Positions 16,644-26,746 of a DNA stretch of 64,000 nucleotides are shown piece after piece. Source of the DNA: Gammaproteobacteria bacterium BRH_c0 (GTDB lineage: Bacteria > Pseudomonadota > Gammaproteobacteria > Pseudomonadales > Porticoccaceae); the NCBI GenBank assembly GCA_000961645.1, contig LADM01000133.1, positions 124,001 through 188,000 on the forward strand, written 5' to 3'. The notes beneath the pieces are model-generated. The model saw only the letters and a program-made list of their open reading frames with translations, was not told where the DNA came from and searched no databases. The number at the start of each line of letters is the position of its first letter. The stretch's first letter is position 1. Both the position numbers and the translations under genes were made by a program.

Positions 16644-17528
16644 ATGAATAATTCTGAAATTGTCGATGCAGAAAGCGATCAGCGTGCTGCCGAGGGTGCC
16701 GATGGCGACGTAAACGCCAGACCCCAGCAGGGCGAGATGCCGTTTGCCATGGTCTATGGCAAGCAGATGACCCAGCTCCCCAAGGATCTCTATATTCCCC
16801 CGGAAGCTCTTGAGGTATTCCTTGAAGCCTTCGAGGGGCCGCTGGACTTGCTGCTCTATCTGATCAAGCGCCAGAACATCGATATCCTCGAAATCAACGT
16901 TGCGGAAATCACCCGTCAGTACATGATCTACATCGACATGATGGAGTTCATGACCTTTGAGCTGGCAGCGGAATACCTGCTGATGGCGGCCATGCTGGCG
17001 GAGATCAAGTCGCGCATGCTGTTGCCGCGCCAGAAGAATGAGGAAGAGGAAGAAGACCCCCGTGCCGAGCTGATTCGCCGCCTGCAGGAATACGAGCGTT
17101 TCAAAAAGGTGGCGGAGGATCTCGATACCATTCCCCGTCTCGACCGGGATTTTCACCTGGCCAGCGCCAAAGCGCCGGACATCAACAGCCAGCGCCCCCA
17201 CCCGGATGTGGATTTACGTCATGTGCTGCTGGCACTGGCCGACGTGCTGAAACGCGCGGATATGTATCAGAGCCACCAGGTCCACCTCGAACCACTTTCG
17301 ACCCGCGAGCGCATGGGTCAGGTGCTGGAGCGTTTGCAACACGGCCAGTTTGTGCCTTTTGTGGCACTTTTCAGGTTGTCTGAGGGGCGTGCCGGGGTGG
17401 TCGTGACTTTTTTGGCGATTATGGAGCTGATCAAGGAGTCGCTGGTGGAACTGGTGCAGAGCGAGACATTCGGGCCTATTCATGTCAAGGCCCGCAATGC
17501 CGAGCCTAGCGATGAGCAGAGTGAGTAG
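16644..17528 (+). CDS. scpA: Segregation and condensation protein A
   Basis: 294 residues, the kleisin subunit of the SMC-ScpAB condensin. It shows the typical 'FEGPLDLLLYLIKRQNIDILEINVAEITRQYMIYIDMM' N-terminal helix and 'EYLLMAAMLAEIKSRMLLP', then an acidic linker (NEEEEEDPRAEL), 'RRLQEYERFKKVAEDL' and a C-terminal winged helix ('VVVTFLAIMELIKESLVELVQ'). The start is the ATG at 16644; a TTG nine bases earlier is possible. scpB follows 30 bases after the stop. No smc gene lies nearby. Confidence 0.93.
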   Translation: MNNSEIVDAESDQRAAEGADGDVNARPQQGEMPFAMVYGKQMTQLPKDLYIPPEALEVFLEAFEGPLDLLLYLIKRQNIDILEINVAEITRQYMIYIDMMEFMTFELAAEYLLMAAMLAEIKSRMLLPRQKNEEEEEDPRAELIRRLQEYERFKKVAEDLDTIPRLDRDFHLASAKAPDINSQRPHPDVDLRHVLLALADVLKRADMYQSHQVHLEPLSTRERMGQVLERLQHGQFVPFVALFRLSEGRAGVVVTFLAIMELIKESLVELVQSETFGPIHVKARNAEPSDEQSE

Positions 17529-17558
17529 GGCCTGTTGAAGTTTGTGAAGGAATAGTGA

Positions 17559-18257
17559 ATGGATAATGCCGTCCTGAAAAATATTATCGAGGCTGCGCTG
17601 CTGGCCGCCGGACAGTCTCTCAGCCTGCAAAAGCTCAGCGAGATTTTTGAGGAAAGCGAGCGCCCCGAGCGCGAGCAGATGCTGGCTGCCCTTGCCGAGC
17701 TTGAGGCTGACTGCGCCGAACGCAGCTACGAGCTGAAGCTTACCGCCAGCGGCTATCGCTTTCAGGTGCGCCAGGAGCTGTCGCGCTGGATCAGCCGGTT
17801 GTGGGAAGAAAAGCCCAAAAAATATACCCGTGCGTTGCTCGAAACCCTCGCCCTGATCGCCTACCGCCAGCCCATCACCCGTGGCGATATCGAGCAAATC
17901 CGCGGTGTGGCGGTGAGTTCCGATATTATCCGCACCCTCATGGAGCGTGAGTGGGTGCGCGTTGTCGGCCACCGCGATGTGCCGGGTCGCCCGGCGCTGT
18001 ACGCTACTACGCGCCAGTTCCTCGACTATTTCAATCTCAAGAGTCTGGAAGATCTGCCGCCCCTGGGGGAGATCCGCGATCTCGACGAGTTCAATGCGGT
18101 GCTGGATCTCGAAGACGAGGCCCCGCGCCGCCCCGACCCGGATTATGACAGCGCAGAAGGGTCAGAACCCGATGAAGAATTAGACGACAGCGATGAGGCG
18201 CCAGCCTCGGCCCGGATCGTTACCCTGCCTATTGCAAGAAGGTCAGAACATGAGTGA
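17559..18257 (+). CDS. scpB: Segregation and condensation protein B
   Basis: 232 residues with two winged-helix domains: 'IIEAALLAAGQSLSLQKLSEIFE' and 'LLETLALIAYRQPITRGDIEQIRGVAVSSDIIRTLMEREWVRVVGHRDVPGRPALYATT'. It binds ScpA in the SMC complex for chromosome condensation and segregation. The C-terminal 60 residues are acidic and disordered, ending in a basic stretch. Its stop overlaps the rluB start by eight bases. Confidence 0.94.
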   Translation: MDNAVLKNIIEAALLAAGQSLSLQKLSEIFEESERPEREQMLAALAELEADCAERSYELKLTASGYRFQVRQELSRWISRLWEEKPKKYTRALLETLALIAYRQPITRGDIEQIRGVAVSSDIIRTLMEREWVRVVGHRDVPGRPALYATTRQFLDYFNLKSLEDLPPLGEIRDLDEFNAVLDLEDEAPRRPDPDYDSAEGSEPDEELDDSDEAPASARIVTLPIARRSEHE

Positions 18258-19071
18258 AAAATTACAGAAAGTCCTCGCCCAGGCAGGGCTTGGGTCGCGC
18301 CGCGAACTGGAGCGCTGGATAGAATCCGGACGCGTCAACGTCAATGGCAAGGTGGCGAAACTCGGCGACCGGGTCGAGTTCAAGGATGAGGTAAAAGTCG
18401 ATGGCCGCCTGGTAAAACTGCCGGATCGTCGCGAGCGCATCCGTGTGATTGCCTATAACAAGCCGGAAGGGGAAGTCTCCACCCGCGATGATCCGGAAGG
18501 GCGACCCACCGTATTCAAGCATCTGCCCAACCTGCAAAACGGTCGCTGGGTAATGGTGGGGCGACTCGATATCAATACTGCCGGCCTGTTGTTGTTCACC
18601 AATAACGGTGAGCTGGCCAATGCGCTGATGCACCCCTCCGGGCAGGTGGAGCGTGAATACGTGGTGCGCATTCACGGCGCAGTGGACGATGCCATGGTCA
18701 AACGTCTTACCGACGGTGTGTTGCTTGACGATGGCGAAGCGCGCTTTTTGAAGGTCAAGGTGGGGCAGGGCGGCAATACCAATCGCTGGTTTTCGGTGGT
18801 TATCGCCGAAGGTCGCAACCGCGAGGTGCGGCGCCTGTGGGAATCCCAGGGTGTCGAAGTCAGCCGCCTCAAGCGCATTCGCTACGGCAACGTCGAGGTG
18901 CCTTCCTATGTGCGCAGCGGCGAATGGCTGGAGCTGGAGCCGGACGATGTCAAAAAGCTCTGCAAGCTGGTGGGGTTGCGAACCGATGTCGACTGGTCGG
19001 TCACGCCCGCCGAAAAGCACAAGGCCGACCGTCAAGAGCGCAAGCTGCGGTCGCGGGGGCCACGCGGCTGA
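18250..19071 (+). CDS. rluB: 23S rRNA pseudouridine(2605) synthase
   Basis: 273 residues. An N-terminal S4 RNA-binding domain (KLQKVLAQAGLGSRRELERW) is followed by the RsuA/RluB catalytic domain with 'GRLDINTAGLLLFTNNGELANAL' (catalytic Asp in GRLD), 'EREYVVRIHG' and 'EGRNREVRRLWESQG'. Homologous to E. coli RluB, which makes pseudouridine 2605. The start MSEKLQK overlaps scpB; the scpAB-rluB order is standard. Short basic tail (RQERKLRSRGPRG). Confidence 0.92.
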   Translation: MSEKLQKVLAQAGLGSRRELERWIESGRVNVNGKVAKLGDRVEFKDEVKVDGRLVKLPDRRERIRVIAYNKPEGEVSTRDDPEGRPTVFKHLPNLQNGRWVMVGRLDINTAGLLLFTNNGELANALMHPSGQVEREYVVRIHGAVDDAMVKRLTDGVLLDDGEARFLKVKVGQGGNTNRWFSVVIAEGRNREVRRLWESQGVEVSRLKRIRYGNVEVPSYVRSGEWLELEPDDVKKLCKLVGLRTDVDWSVTPAEKHKADRQERKLRSRGPRG

Positions 19072-19074
19072 TTT

Positions 19075-19219
19075 TGAGTTGCACGTTTCACCTTACACTT
19101 TGCACGCAAAAGCTGATTGGAATCTTGGCTGTTGAGTGTTGATCCGCGTGCAGATTTATCGGTGGCAGAGAGTTCTGATTACCGACACGTGCAACGTGAA
19201 GCGTGAAACGTGCAACTCA
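19075..19219. repeat. Long inverted-repeat element between rluB and the SDR gene
   Basis: The arms TGAGTTGCACGTTTCAC (19075-19091) and its exact complement (19203-19219) are 17 bp, and pairing continues imperfectly (11 of 15) for another 15 bases. About 80 bases of interior separate them. The element starts four bases after the rluB stop, and the right arm supplies the TGA stop codon of the converging SDR gene. A related half copy lies at 11518-11541. Confidence 0.75.
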
Positions 19220-19972
19220 CTGAGCATTAAAGCTCTTCCCCGTAACGCCGCTGCTCCCGGAACCCATCAGATAAAGGTAAGCAGGCATGATCTGCTCCGG
19301 TGTTTTCAGTGTGCGCGGGTCTTCCGCCGGGTAAGCGGCGGCGCGCATGCGGGTGCGGGTGGCGCCGGGGTTGATGCAGTTGACGCGGATGCGGGTGGTT
19401 TCCTCCAGCTCCGCCGCCAGTACCTGGCAGAAACCTTCGGTGGCGAATTTGGACACCGCATAGGCGCCCCAGAACGCACGACCCACCCGGCCCACTCCCG
19501 AGCTGGTAAGCACAATAGCTGCATCAGTCGATTGTTCCAGTGCCGGTAGTAGTGTCTTGGTGAGCAGAAACTGGGCGTTGACGTTGACCTGCATCACTTT
19601 CCCCCAGGTGCTGGCCTGGTAGTTGGCGATGGGCGTGCGCTGGCCCAGCTCGCTGGCGTTGTGGAGCAGCCCGTCGAGCCGACCAAACTGTTCCTGTATG
19701 GCGTCCGCCAGTTGCTGATAATCCGCCTCGGTGGCGCCGTTGAGATCCAGGGGTTGAATCACTGCTTGCGGATAACCCGCCGCTGCAATGCTGTCGTAGA
19801 CTGCTTCGAGTTTGGCCAGAGTCCGACCCGCCAGAATCACCGTGGCGCCGTGGGCGGCAAACGCCAGACTGGCCGCACGGCCTATGCCATCACCAGCGCC
19901 AGTGACAAAAATAATCCGCTCCCGCAGCAGCTGGGTGGGGGCCTGGTAATCTCCACAATAAACAGTTTCCAA
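19217..19972 (-). CDS. yciK: SDR family NAD(P)-dependent oxidoreductase (YciK-like)
   Basis: 251 residues. Rossmann motif 'IIFVTGAGDGIGRAASLAFAAHG' (TGxxxGxG), 'HNASELGQRTP' (NAG-like), Ser in 'VLTSSGVGRVG' and the catalytic YAVSK (Tyr-x-x-x-Lys). Resembles E. coli YciK, of unknown substrate. In Pseudomonas the same SDR gene follows mupP and ubiG. Here the last codons and the stop codon fall inside a repeat arm, so the C-terminus (GKSFNAQ) may have been trimmed or altered by repeat insertion. Confidence 0.87.
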   Translation of the reverse strand: METVYCGDYQAPTQLLRERIIFVTGAGDGIGRAASLAFAAHGATVILAGRTLAKLEAVYDSIAAAGYPQAVIQPLDLNGATEADYQQLADAIQEQFGRLDGLLHNASELGQRTPIANYQASTWGKVMQVNVNAQFLLTKTLLPALEQSTDAAIVLTSSGVGRVGRAFWGAYAVSKFATEGFCQVLAAELEETTRIRVNCINPGATRTRMRAAAYPAEDPRTLKTPEQIMPAYLYLMGSGSSGVTGKSFNAQ

Positions 19973-19991
19973 AATAAAAACCTTTTTAATA

Positions 19992-20654
19992 TCAGAATAA
20001 TAAATCTGTTAACTCAAGTGCATTGTTAACAAGGTGGTCGGCGCCCCAGGCCTGCGGATCTTCATCTTCACTCAGATACCCCCAGGTAGCGGCTACAGTG
20101 GTCGCTCCCGCATTGCGACCTGCCTCAATATCCCGCAAATGATCCCCCACATAGATGGCTCGCTCCGGGGCGACATGCAGTTCCCGGCAGGCGAGCAGAA
20201 TCGACTCGGGATCGGGCTTGGTGCGGATCACATGGTCCGGGCAAATCACTGCTGCCGGTGCTGACGGAAAATGCAGTTGCGCCAGAATGGGAGTGGTGTA
20301 CTGCAGCGGTTTATTGGTGACGATGCCCCAGGGTATTTGCCTGGTCGCCAATTCTGCCAGCACTGTATCAAGGCCGTTAAACAACCGGGTGTGCTGGGTC
20401 AGGCACTGGCGGTAATGGTGCAGAAGACGCTGGCGCAAGGGTTCAAAATCCGGGTGTTCACTGCCAATGGCAAAGGTGCTGGCGACAAGACCTGCCGAGC
20501 CGTTGGTTACGGCCCGGCGCACGCGAGCTTCGGGTTGTGGTTCCAGTCCGCGCTCAGCGAGGACGCAATTGATGGCAGTGGTGAAATCCGGCGCGGTATC
20601 CAGCAGGGTGCCATCCAGGTCAAAGAGGACAGCATCAAAACGACGGTGAATCAT
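19992..20654 (-). CDS. mupP: HAD phosphatase, MupP (N-acetylmuramate 6-phosphate phosphatase) / Gph type
   Basis: 220 residues with all HAD motifs: DLDGTLLDTAPDF (I), 'WGIVTNKPLQ' (II), 'RTKPDPE' (Lys) and 'AIYVGDHLRDIEAGRNAG' (IV). By sequence alone it could be phosphoglycolate phosphatase. The ubiG-mupP-SDR neighbourhood equals that of Pseudomonas, where the gene product dephosphorylates N-acetylmuramate 6-phosphate in peptidoglycan recycling, so I prefer MupP. Start chosen at MIHRRFD just before motif I. Confidence 0.85.
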   Translation of the reverse strand: MIHRRFDAVLFDLDGTLLDTAPDFTTAINCVLAERGLEPQPEARVRRAVTNGSAGLVASTFAIGSEHPDFEPLRQRLLHHYRQCLTQHTRLFNGLDTVLAELATRQIPWGIVTNKPLQYTTPILAQLHFPSAPAAVICPDHVIRTKPDPESILLACRELHVAPERAIYVGDHLRDIEAGRNAGATTVAATWGYLSEDEDPQAWGADHLVNNALELTDLLF

Positions 20655-20667
20655 TGGCGGGCCTTTG

Positions 20668-21432
20668 TCATGAGCTGGTAATGCTGTCGCCAGCCGACGG
20701 TTTGGAGGCATAAACCATATAGTTCACATCCACATCGCGTTCGTTAAGGCGGTATTTACGGGTCAGAGGGTTGTATACCAGCCCGGTCATGGCATGCATA
20801 TCCAGCCCGGCGTCCCGGATCCAGGCGGCCAGCTCCGAGGGGCGGATAAACTTGCTGTAGTCGTGGGTGCCCCTGGGCAGCAGTTTCAGCAGGTATTCAG
20901 CGCCCAGCACCGCAAAGGCATAGGATTTGGGGTTGCGGTTGATGGTGGAAAAGAATAGCTGACCGCCGGGTTTTACCAACTTTGCGCAGGCGTTGATGAC
21001 CGAGCCGGGGTCCGGCACGTGTTCAAGCATTTCCAGGCAGGTGACCACGTCGAACTGCTCAGGACGAACTTCTGCCAGCTGCTCGGCGGTACTGCGCAGG
21101 TAGGTGACCTCGACACCGCTTTCCAGCTTGTGGAGTTCCGCCACAGCCAGTGGGGCTTCGCCCATATCAATGCCGGTTACCGCCGCACCGCGCTGGGCCA
21201 GAGCTTCGCACAGAATACCGCCACCGCAGCCCACATCCACCACTTGCTTGCCCGCTACGGCGGCATGACGATCAATCCAGTTGGCGCGCAGCGGATTGAT
21301 CTCGTGCAGGGGTTTGAATTCACTTTCCCGGTCCCACCAGCGGCTGGCCAGGGCTTCGAACTTGGCAATCTCGCGATTGTCGACATTGGCTGGCGCGCTA
21401 TTGCTGCTTGTATCGGTTGTCTGCTCTTGCAT
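20668..21432 (-). CDS. ubiG: Ubiquinone biosynthesis O-methyltransferase UbiG
   Basis: 254 residues. It performs both O-methylations of ubiquinone synthesis. Signature parts: '[29 protein letters not shown]', the SAM-binding '[26 protein letters not shown]', '[17 protein letters not shown]' and '[23 protein letters not shown]'. The start MQEQTTD lies 26 bases after the mtaD stop; an ATG 17 codons upstream would overlap mtaD and adds unrelated residues. The first 25 residues are poorly ordered in character (Thr/Ser/Asn rich). Confidence 0.93.
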   Translation of the reverse strand: MQEQTTDTSSNSAPANVDNREIAKFEALASRWWDRESEFKPLHEINPLRANWIDRHAAVAGKQVVDVGCGGGILCEALAQRGAAVTGIDMGEAPLAVAELHKLESGVEVTYLRSTAEQLAEVRPEQFDVVTCLEMLEHVPDPGSVINACAKLVKPGGQLFFSTINRNPKSYAFAVLGAEYLLKLLPRGTHDYSKFIRPSELAAWIRDAGLDMHAMTGLVYNPLTRKYRLNERDVDVNYMVYASKPSAGDSITSS

Positions 21433-21458
21433 AGAAAATCCCGTCAGGGTTGCTGCGT

Positions 21459-22778
21459 TCAGGCCTGGATAAGGTCGCGCCACTGGCGGGCCTTGGCCCC
21501 CAGCTGTTGCTCATTAAAGGTGGTCAACTGGCGGTCGGCGAGCTTGGCGGCGCCGTTGATCCACACATGGCTGACACGCTCACCCATGGCGGTGTAGACC
21601 AGTTGCGAGAGGGGATTATACATGGGCTCAGTGGTGATGCCGCCCATATCCAGTGCCACTATGTCGGCTGATTTTCCGGCCTCAAGACTGCCGATCAGGC
21701 CGTCAAGTCCCAGTGCGCGGGCACCGTTGAGGGTTGCCATGCGCAGTGTCGCGTGGGTATCCAAAGCTGATGCGTCGCCGCTCACGCCCTTGGCCAGCAG
21801 GCTGGCAAACTGCATTTCACTGAACATATCGAGGCTGTTGTTGCTGGCCGCGCCGTCGGTGCCCAGTGCCACGTTGATACCGGCATCCTGCAGGGTCTTG
21901 ACCGGACAGAAGCCGCTGGCCAGCTTGAGGTTGGATTTGGGGCAGTGAATCACCTGGCTGCGACTCTCGGTGATCATGCGGATATCGTCGTCGTTGAGTG
22001 CGGTCATATGCACACACTGGGTGTTGGGGGTGAGCAGACCCAGGCGCTGCAGGCGGGCGATAGGGCGTTCACCGCTCAGCGCCACTGCATCGTCAACCTC
22101 GCCCTGGGTTTCATGCAGGTGAATCTGGACGCAGATATCCAGCTCATTGGCGTAGGTTGCCACCCGCTCAAGATAGCGGTCGTCGACGGTGTAGGGAGCG
22201 TGGGGACCGAACACCACATTGATCAGCTCGTCCCCCTTGCAGGTGTCACGCAACTGCAGGCCCTTGCTGATGTATTCATCGCCGTCCCGGGCCCAGGCAG
22301 AGGCAAAGTTGAGGATAGGAAACGCCAGCTGGCAGCGCAGACCGTGTTCGCGGGCGACCAGGGCCACCTGGTCGGGGAAGAAGTACATGTCGGAAAAGCA
22401 GGTGGTACCGCTCTTGAGCATCTCGGCCATGGCCAGCTCGGCGCCATCGCGGACGAACTCCTCGCTGACCCAGCGAGCCTCGGCTGGCCAGATATGGTCT
22501 TCTAGCCAACGATCGAGGGGCAGGTCGTCGGCGTAGCCACGCAGCAGGGTCATGGCGAGATGGCCGTGGGCGTTGACCAGTCCAGGCATCAGTACATGGT
22601 TGTCGAGGTTGATTTCCTGGCGAGCAGTAAAAAGACGTTTGGCTTCAATTTTGGGATATAACCCCTTGATTTTTGAGCCATCAACTACCAGGGAGCAGTC
22701 GCTGTAGACGACATTCTCGGGAATCACAGGAATGATCCAGCGGGCATTGATCAGCAGATCTACGGTCTCTTGCGACAT
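21459..22778 (-). CDS. mtaD: 5-methylthioadenosine/S-adenosylhomocysteine deaminase (TRZ/ATZ amidohydrolase)
   Basis: 439 residues. Amidohydrolase motifs: '[38 protein letters not shown]' (HxH), '[11 protein letters not shown]', '[15 protein letters not shown]' (metal His and Glu), [17 protein letters not shown] and [15 protein letters not shown] (metal Asp). The Pseudomonas orthologue next to gyrA/ubiG deaminates 5'-methylthioadenosine to methylthioinosine. Start MSQETVD. Probably first gene of the mtaD-ubiG-mupP-SDR unit, divergent from gyrA. Confidence 0.9.
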   Translation of the reverse strand: MSQETVDLLINARWIIPVIPENVVYSDCSLVVDGSKIKGLYPKIEAKRLFTARQEINLDNHVLMPGLVNAHGHLAMTLLRGYADDLPLDRWLEDHIWPAEARWVSEEFVRDGAELAMAEMLKSGTTCFSDMYFFPDQVALVAREHGLRCQLAFPILNFASAWARDGDEYISKGLQLRDTCKGDELINVVFGPHAPYTVDDRYLERVATYANELDICVQIHLHETQGEVDDAVALSGERPIARLQRLGLLTPNTQCVHMTALNDDDIRMITESRSQVIHCPKSNLKLASGFCPVKTLQDAGINVALGTDGAASNNSLDMFSEMQFASLLAKGVSGDASALDTHATLRMATLNGARALGLDGLIGSLEAGKSADIVALDMGGITTEPMYNPLSQLVYTAMGERVSHVWINGAAKLADRQLTTFNEQQLGAKARQWRDLIQA

Positions 22779-22981
22779 ATGGGCTCCTGTTTTGAGGGCG
22801 CCAGTATAGCTGAGGAGCTGTGGCAGGTAACACGATTCGCATTGCCAGTTAAAGCACTGCAATTCTGTTTTTCTTGGTATCAGGCAGCGTAGTCATTGGC
22901 TTGGGTGGGGCAGGCTCAATGCCGAGCTGACTGCCTGGCCAGATGCAACCGGTTACGTGAAACCTGCAGCGCAGACTATGC

Positions 22982-23065
22982 TACAATCCCGCGCTTGATA
23001 TCGGGTCTGACCCGTAAAAAAATCAGGGCCCCAGAGCCCTGGCAACATGGATCCTGATATTCAGG
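22982..23065 (+). promoter_or_regulatory. gyrA control region with three consecutive leader hairpins
   Basis: A TACAAT -10-like box (22982-22987) is followed by three small stem-loops: CGGGT/ACCCG (23002-23014), CAGGGC/GCCCTG (23024-23041) and CCTGA/TCAGG (23053-23065), ending 24 bases before the gyrA ATG. No good -35 is seen at 17 bases. The rest of the 311-base mtaD-gyrA space (22779-22981) shows nothing clear. Supercoiling control of gyrase promoters is known in E. coli; a role for these stems is only a guess. Confidence 0.45.
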
Positions 23066-23089
23066 CTTTAATGGGGAAGAAGTGGTTTT

Positions 23090-25660
23090 ATGGTTGAGCT
23101 CGCCAAAGAGATTCAGCCCGTCAATATTGAAGACGAACTGAAGCAATCCTATCTTGACTATGCCATGAGCGTGATCGTCGGGCGCGCCCTGCCCGATGTG
23201 CGCGATGGTCTCAAACCTGTTCACCGCCGTGTTCTGTTCGCCATGAGCGAACTGAAAAACGACTGGAACAAACCCTACAAAAAATCCGCCCGGGTGGTGG
23301 GTGATGTAATCGGTAAGTACCATCCCCACGGCGACTCGGCGGTGTACGACACCATCGTGCGCATGGCCCAGCCTTTTTCGCTGCGCTACATGCTGGTGGA
23401 TGGCCAGGGCAACTTCGGCTCCATCGATGGCGACTCCGCTGCGGCGATGCGTTACACCGAAATCCGCATGTCCAAGATCGCCCACGCGCTGCTGGAAGAT
23501 CTCGACAAGGAAACGGTCGACTTCGTCGACAACTACGACGGTCAGGAGCAGATCCCGGTTGTCATGCCGACGCGGATACCCAACCTGCTGGTCAACGGCT
23601 CCTCCGGTATCGCCGTCGGCATGGCCACCAATATTCCGCCCCACAACCTCAATGAGGTGGTGTCTGCCTGTCTGGCCCTGATCGACAATGAGCACATCAC
23701 GATTGATGAGCTGATGGAATTTATTCCCGGTCCCGACTTTCCCACTGGCGCGATTATTAACGGCAGAGCAGGCATTATCGAGGCCTATCGCACCGGGCGT
23801 GGGCGCATCTATGTTCGCGCCAAGGCGGAGATAGAGCGCGATGAAAAAACCGGTCGCGAAACCATCATCATCCACGAGATTCCTTATCAGTTGAACAAAG
23901 CGCGTCTGATTGAGCGCATTGCTGAGCTGGTGAAAGAGAAAAAACTCGAAGGTATTTCCGAGCTGCGCGATGAGTCGGACAAGGACGGTCTGCGTGTGGT
24001 CATCGAGATCAAGCGCGGCGATATGGGCGATGTGGTGCTCAACAATCTCTACGCCCAAACCCAGCTGCAGAATGTGTTTGGTATCAATATCGTGGCGCTG
24101 GTGGACGAACAGCCCCGCACTCTCAACCTCAAGCAACTGCTTGAAGCCTTCTTGCGCCACCGCCGTGAAGTGGTTACCCGCCGCACCATCTATCTGTTGC
24201 GCAAGGCCCGCGAGCGCGGCCATATCCTTGAAGGTCTGGCGGTTGCCATTTCCAATATTGATCCGGTGATCGAGCTGATCAAGAATTCCTCTACTCCTGC
24301 AGAAGCGCGGGATCGCCTGATGGCCTCTGGTTGGCCCCCCGGCGCGGTGCTGCAATTTCTTGAGAAGGCCGGCAGTGATGCCTGTCGCCCGGAAGATCTG
24401 GCGGATGGTTTTGGTGTGCGCGATGGCAGCTATTACCTGTCGACTGCCCAGGCCCAGGCCATTCTCGACTTGCGCCTGCACCGCCTGACGGGTATGGAGC
24501 ACGAAAAACTGCTGGCCGAGTATCAGGAAAAAGTGCTCGAAATTGCCGAGTATCTGAATATTCTCGGCGATCCCGATAGGTTGATGGAGGTGATCCGCGA
24601 AGAACTCGAAGCGGTGCGCAAGGAATTCGGCGACGCCCGTCGCACTGAGATTATCGAATCCCTCAACGATCTGACGGTTGAGGACCTGATTCCGGTGGAA
24701 GATCGTGTGGTCACGATTTCCCACGGTGGCTATGCCAAGACCCAGCCTCTGGATATGTATCAGGCCCAGCGCCGCGGCGGCACCGGCAAGACCGCTACTG
24801 CGGTCAAGGATGAGGACTTTGTCGAGCATCTGTTGATTGCTAGCACCCACGATACGATTTTGTGTTTCACCAATGCGGGCAAGGTATTCTGGCTGAAGGT
24901 GTACCAGATTCCTGTCGCCGGGCGCAATTCCCGCGGTCGTCCCATGGTCAACCTGTTGCCCCTGGAAGAGGGCGAGCGTGTCACTTCCATCCTGCCGGTG
25001 AGGGAGTACACCGAGGATCACTTTATCTTTATGGCTACGGCCAACGGCACGGTGAAGAAGACGTCGCTACAGTCCTTCTCCCGGCCCCGCAGCGTGGGCT
25101 TGCGCGCCGTTGAGCTGGATGACGGCGACCATCTGGTGGGCACTGCCATCACCGATGGCACTTGCGATGTCATGCTGTTTACCAGCGGCGGCAAGGTCGC
25201 CCGCTTCCGTGAGGGGGATGTGCGTGCCATGGGTCGCACCGCCCGCGGGGTGCGTGGTATCCGTCTGGCTGAAGGGCAGGAAGTGATCTCGCTGATCATC
25301 CCGGATGCCGATCAGCAGATTCTTACGGTAAGTGAGAATGGTTATGGGAAGCGAACACAAGCCGATGATTTCCCTGCAAAAGGTCGTGGAGGCCAGGGCG
25401 TTATTGCAATGCAGGCCAGCGACCGCAACGGTGCCCTGGTGGGCGCCCTGCTGGTGGCGGAACAGGATGAGATCATGCTGATTTCCGACCAGGGCACCCT
25501 GGTTCGCACCCGGGTTGGCGAAGTGCCAAGCCTCGGTCGCAACACCCAGGGTGTGCGTCTGATACGTGTTCGCCAGGACGAAAAACTGGTCAGCGTCGCC
25601 CGTATCGAAGAACCTGAAGATCAGGTGGTAGAAGCGGGTGAGCAGGAAGGTGACGAATAG
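23090..25660 (+). CDS. gyrA: DNA gyrase subunit A
   Basis: 856 residues. N-terminal breakage-reunion domain with the catalytic Tyr in '[11 protein letters not shown]' and the quinolone-determining region [13 protein letters not shown], which has the susceptible-type Ser83 and Asp87. The C-terminal beta-pinwheel has the GyrA box as [10 protein letters not shown] and repeated 'VR/GVRGIRL' type blades. Acidic tail ([17 protein letters not shown]). It nicks, passes and reseals DNA with GyrB (not in the window). A GGGGAAG ribosome site precedes it. pheA follows after only three bases; in Pseudomonas serC lies between them. Confidence 0.97.
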   Translation: MVELAKEIQPVNIEDELKQSYLDYAMSVIVGRALPDVRDGLKPVHRRVLFAMSELKNDWNKPYKKSARVVGDVIGKYHPHGDSAVYDTIVRMAQPFSLRYMLVDGQGNFGSIDGDSAAAMRYTEIRMSKIAHALLEDLDKETVDFVDNYDGQEQIPVVMPTRIPNLLVNGSSGIAVGMATNIPPHNLNEVVSACLALIDNEHITIDELMEFIPGPDFPTGAIINGRAGIIEAYRTGRGRIYVRAKAEIERDEKTGRETIIIHEIPYQLNKARLIERIAELVKEKKLEGISELRDESDKDGLRVVIEIKRGDMGDVVLNNLYAQTQLQNVFGINIVALVDEQPRTLNLKQLLEAFLRHRREVVTRRTIYLLRKARERGHILEGLAVAISNIDPVIELIKNSSTPAEARDRLMASGWPPGAVLQFLEKAGSDACRPEDLADGFGVRDGSYYLSTAQAQAILDLRLHRLTGMEHEKLLAEYQEKVLEIAEYLNILGDPDRLMEVIREELEAVRKEFGDARRTEIIESLNDLTVEDLIPVEDRVVTISHGGYAKTQPLDMYQAQRRGGTGKTATAVKDEDFVEHLLIASTHDTILCFTNAGKVFWLKVYQIPVAGRNSRGRPMVNLLPLEEGERVTSILPVREYTEDHFIFMATANGTVKKTSLQSFSRPRSVGLRAVELDDGDHLVGTAITDGTCDVMLFTSGGKVARFREGDVRAMGRTARGVRGIRLAEGQEVISLIIPDADQQILTVSENGYGKRTQADDFPAKGRGGQGVIAMQASDRNGALVGALLVAEQDEIMLISDQGTLVRTRVGEVPSLGRNTQGVRLIRVRQDEKLVSVARIEEPEDQVVEAGEQEGDE

Positions 25661-25663
25661 GTT

Positions 25664-26746
25664 ATGGCTGAGATTACCCTGGCGGAACTGCGCGACAAGA
25701 TTGATGCGGTTGATCGAGAACTGCTCGAACTGATCAGCGCCCGTGCCCGCTATGCCCAGCAGGTGGCGGAAGTCAAAACTACTGCCGGGGCCACGGATTT
25801 CTACCGCCCGGAACGGGAGGCCCAGGTCATGCGCACTATCATGGAGCGCAATCCGGGGCCCCTGGGTGATGAAGAAGTGGCGCGTCTGTTCCGCGAAATC
25901 ATGTCCGCCTGCCTGGCGCTGGAAAAGCCTGTGTCCGTCGCCTATCTGGGGCCGGAAGGCACCTTTACCCAGGAAGCCGCGCTCAAACACTTCGGCCACT
26001 CCGCCGTGACAGAGCCCATGGCGGCCATTGACGAGGTGTTCCGCGAGGTCACTGCCGGTGCCGTCAGCTACGGCATGGTGCCGGTGGAGAATTCGACGGA
26101 AGGCGTGGTCAATCACACCCTCGACAGTTTTATCGATTCTTCCCTGAAAATTTGTGGTGAGGTGGAGTTGCGCATTCACCACAACTTCCTGATCGGCCCC
26201 AATACCCGGGAAGAGAAGATTACCCGGGTGTATTCCCATCCCCAGTCCCTGGCTCAGTGTCGCAAATGGCTCGATGCCCATTACCCCCGCATCGAACGCA
26301 TCGCTGTCAGCAGCAACGCCGAAGCGGCAAAAATGGTGCAGGGCGAGTGGAACTCCGCGGCCATTGCCGGCGACATGGCGGTCAAGCTCTACGGACTGAC
26401 CAAGTTGCGGGAGAAAATCGAGGACCGCCCCGACAATTCCACCCGCTTCCTGGTGATTGGCCGTGATCTGGTGCCTCCCAGCGGCGATGACAAGACCTCA
26501 GTGATCGTTGCAGTGAAGAATGAACCCGGTGCCCTGTACAACCTGCTGGAACCCCTGCGCACCCACAAGATCGATATGACCCGGCTGGAAACCCGGCCCT
26601 CAGCCGCGGGCAAGTGGACTTACCTGTTCTTTATCGACTTCAAGGGTCACTACAGCGATGCCAATGTGGTCGCGGCGCTGGATGCACTTAAGCCCAGGGT
26701 CTCTGATCTGAAGCTGCTGGGCTCCTACCCCAGAGCTGTGCTCTAA
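25664..26746 (+). CDS. pheA: Bifunctional chorismate mutase / prephenate dehydratase (P-protein)
   Basis: 360 residues. AroQ chorismate mutase about 1-90 ('LRDKIDAVDRELLELISARARYAQQVAEVK'), prephenate dehydratase about 93-275 ('VAYLGPEGTFTQEAAL', 'VPVENSTEGVVNHTLD', 'NSTRFLVIG') and a C-terminal ACT domain with 'NEPGALYNLLEPLRTHKIDMTRLETRPS', the phenylalanine feedback site. It makes phenylpyruvate from chorismate. It is preceded by gyrA and followed by the tyrA-aroA fusion after 52 bases, without hisC. Confidence 0.96.
   Translation: MAEITLAELRDKIDAVDRELLELISARARYAQQVAEVKTTAGATDFYRPEREAQVMRTIMERNPGPLGDEEVARLFREIMSACLALEKPVSVAYLGPEGTFTQEAALKHFGHSAVTEPMAAIDEVFREVTAGAVSYGMVPVENSTEGVVNHTLDSFIDSSLKICGEVELRIHHNFLIGPNTREEKITRVYSHPQSLAQCRKWLDAHYPRIERIAVSSNAEAAKMVQGEWNSAAIAGDMAVKLYGLTKLREKIEDRPDNSTRFLVIGRDLVPPSGDDKTSVIVAVKNEPGALYNLLEPLRTHKIDMTRLETRPSAAGKWTYLFFIDFKGHYSDANVVAALDALKPRVSDLKLLGSYPRAVL

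Noticed and set aside
23317-23380. Quinolone-resistance substitutions in gyrA
   Set aside because: Ser83 and Asp87 are the wild-type residues.
22976-25021. Open frame of 681 codons on the minus strand opposite gyrA
   Set aside because: It lies antisense to gyrA, is rich in His/Gln/Asn/Ile as expected for the complement of a GC-biased gene, and has no ribosome site or recognisable domain.
25067-26281. 404-codon minus-strand frame spanning the gyrA/pheA junction
   Set aside because: Antisense to two certain genes, with low-complexity His/Phe-rich composition.
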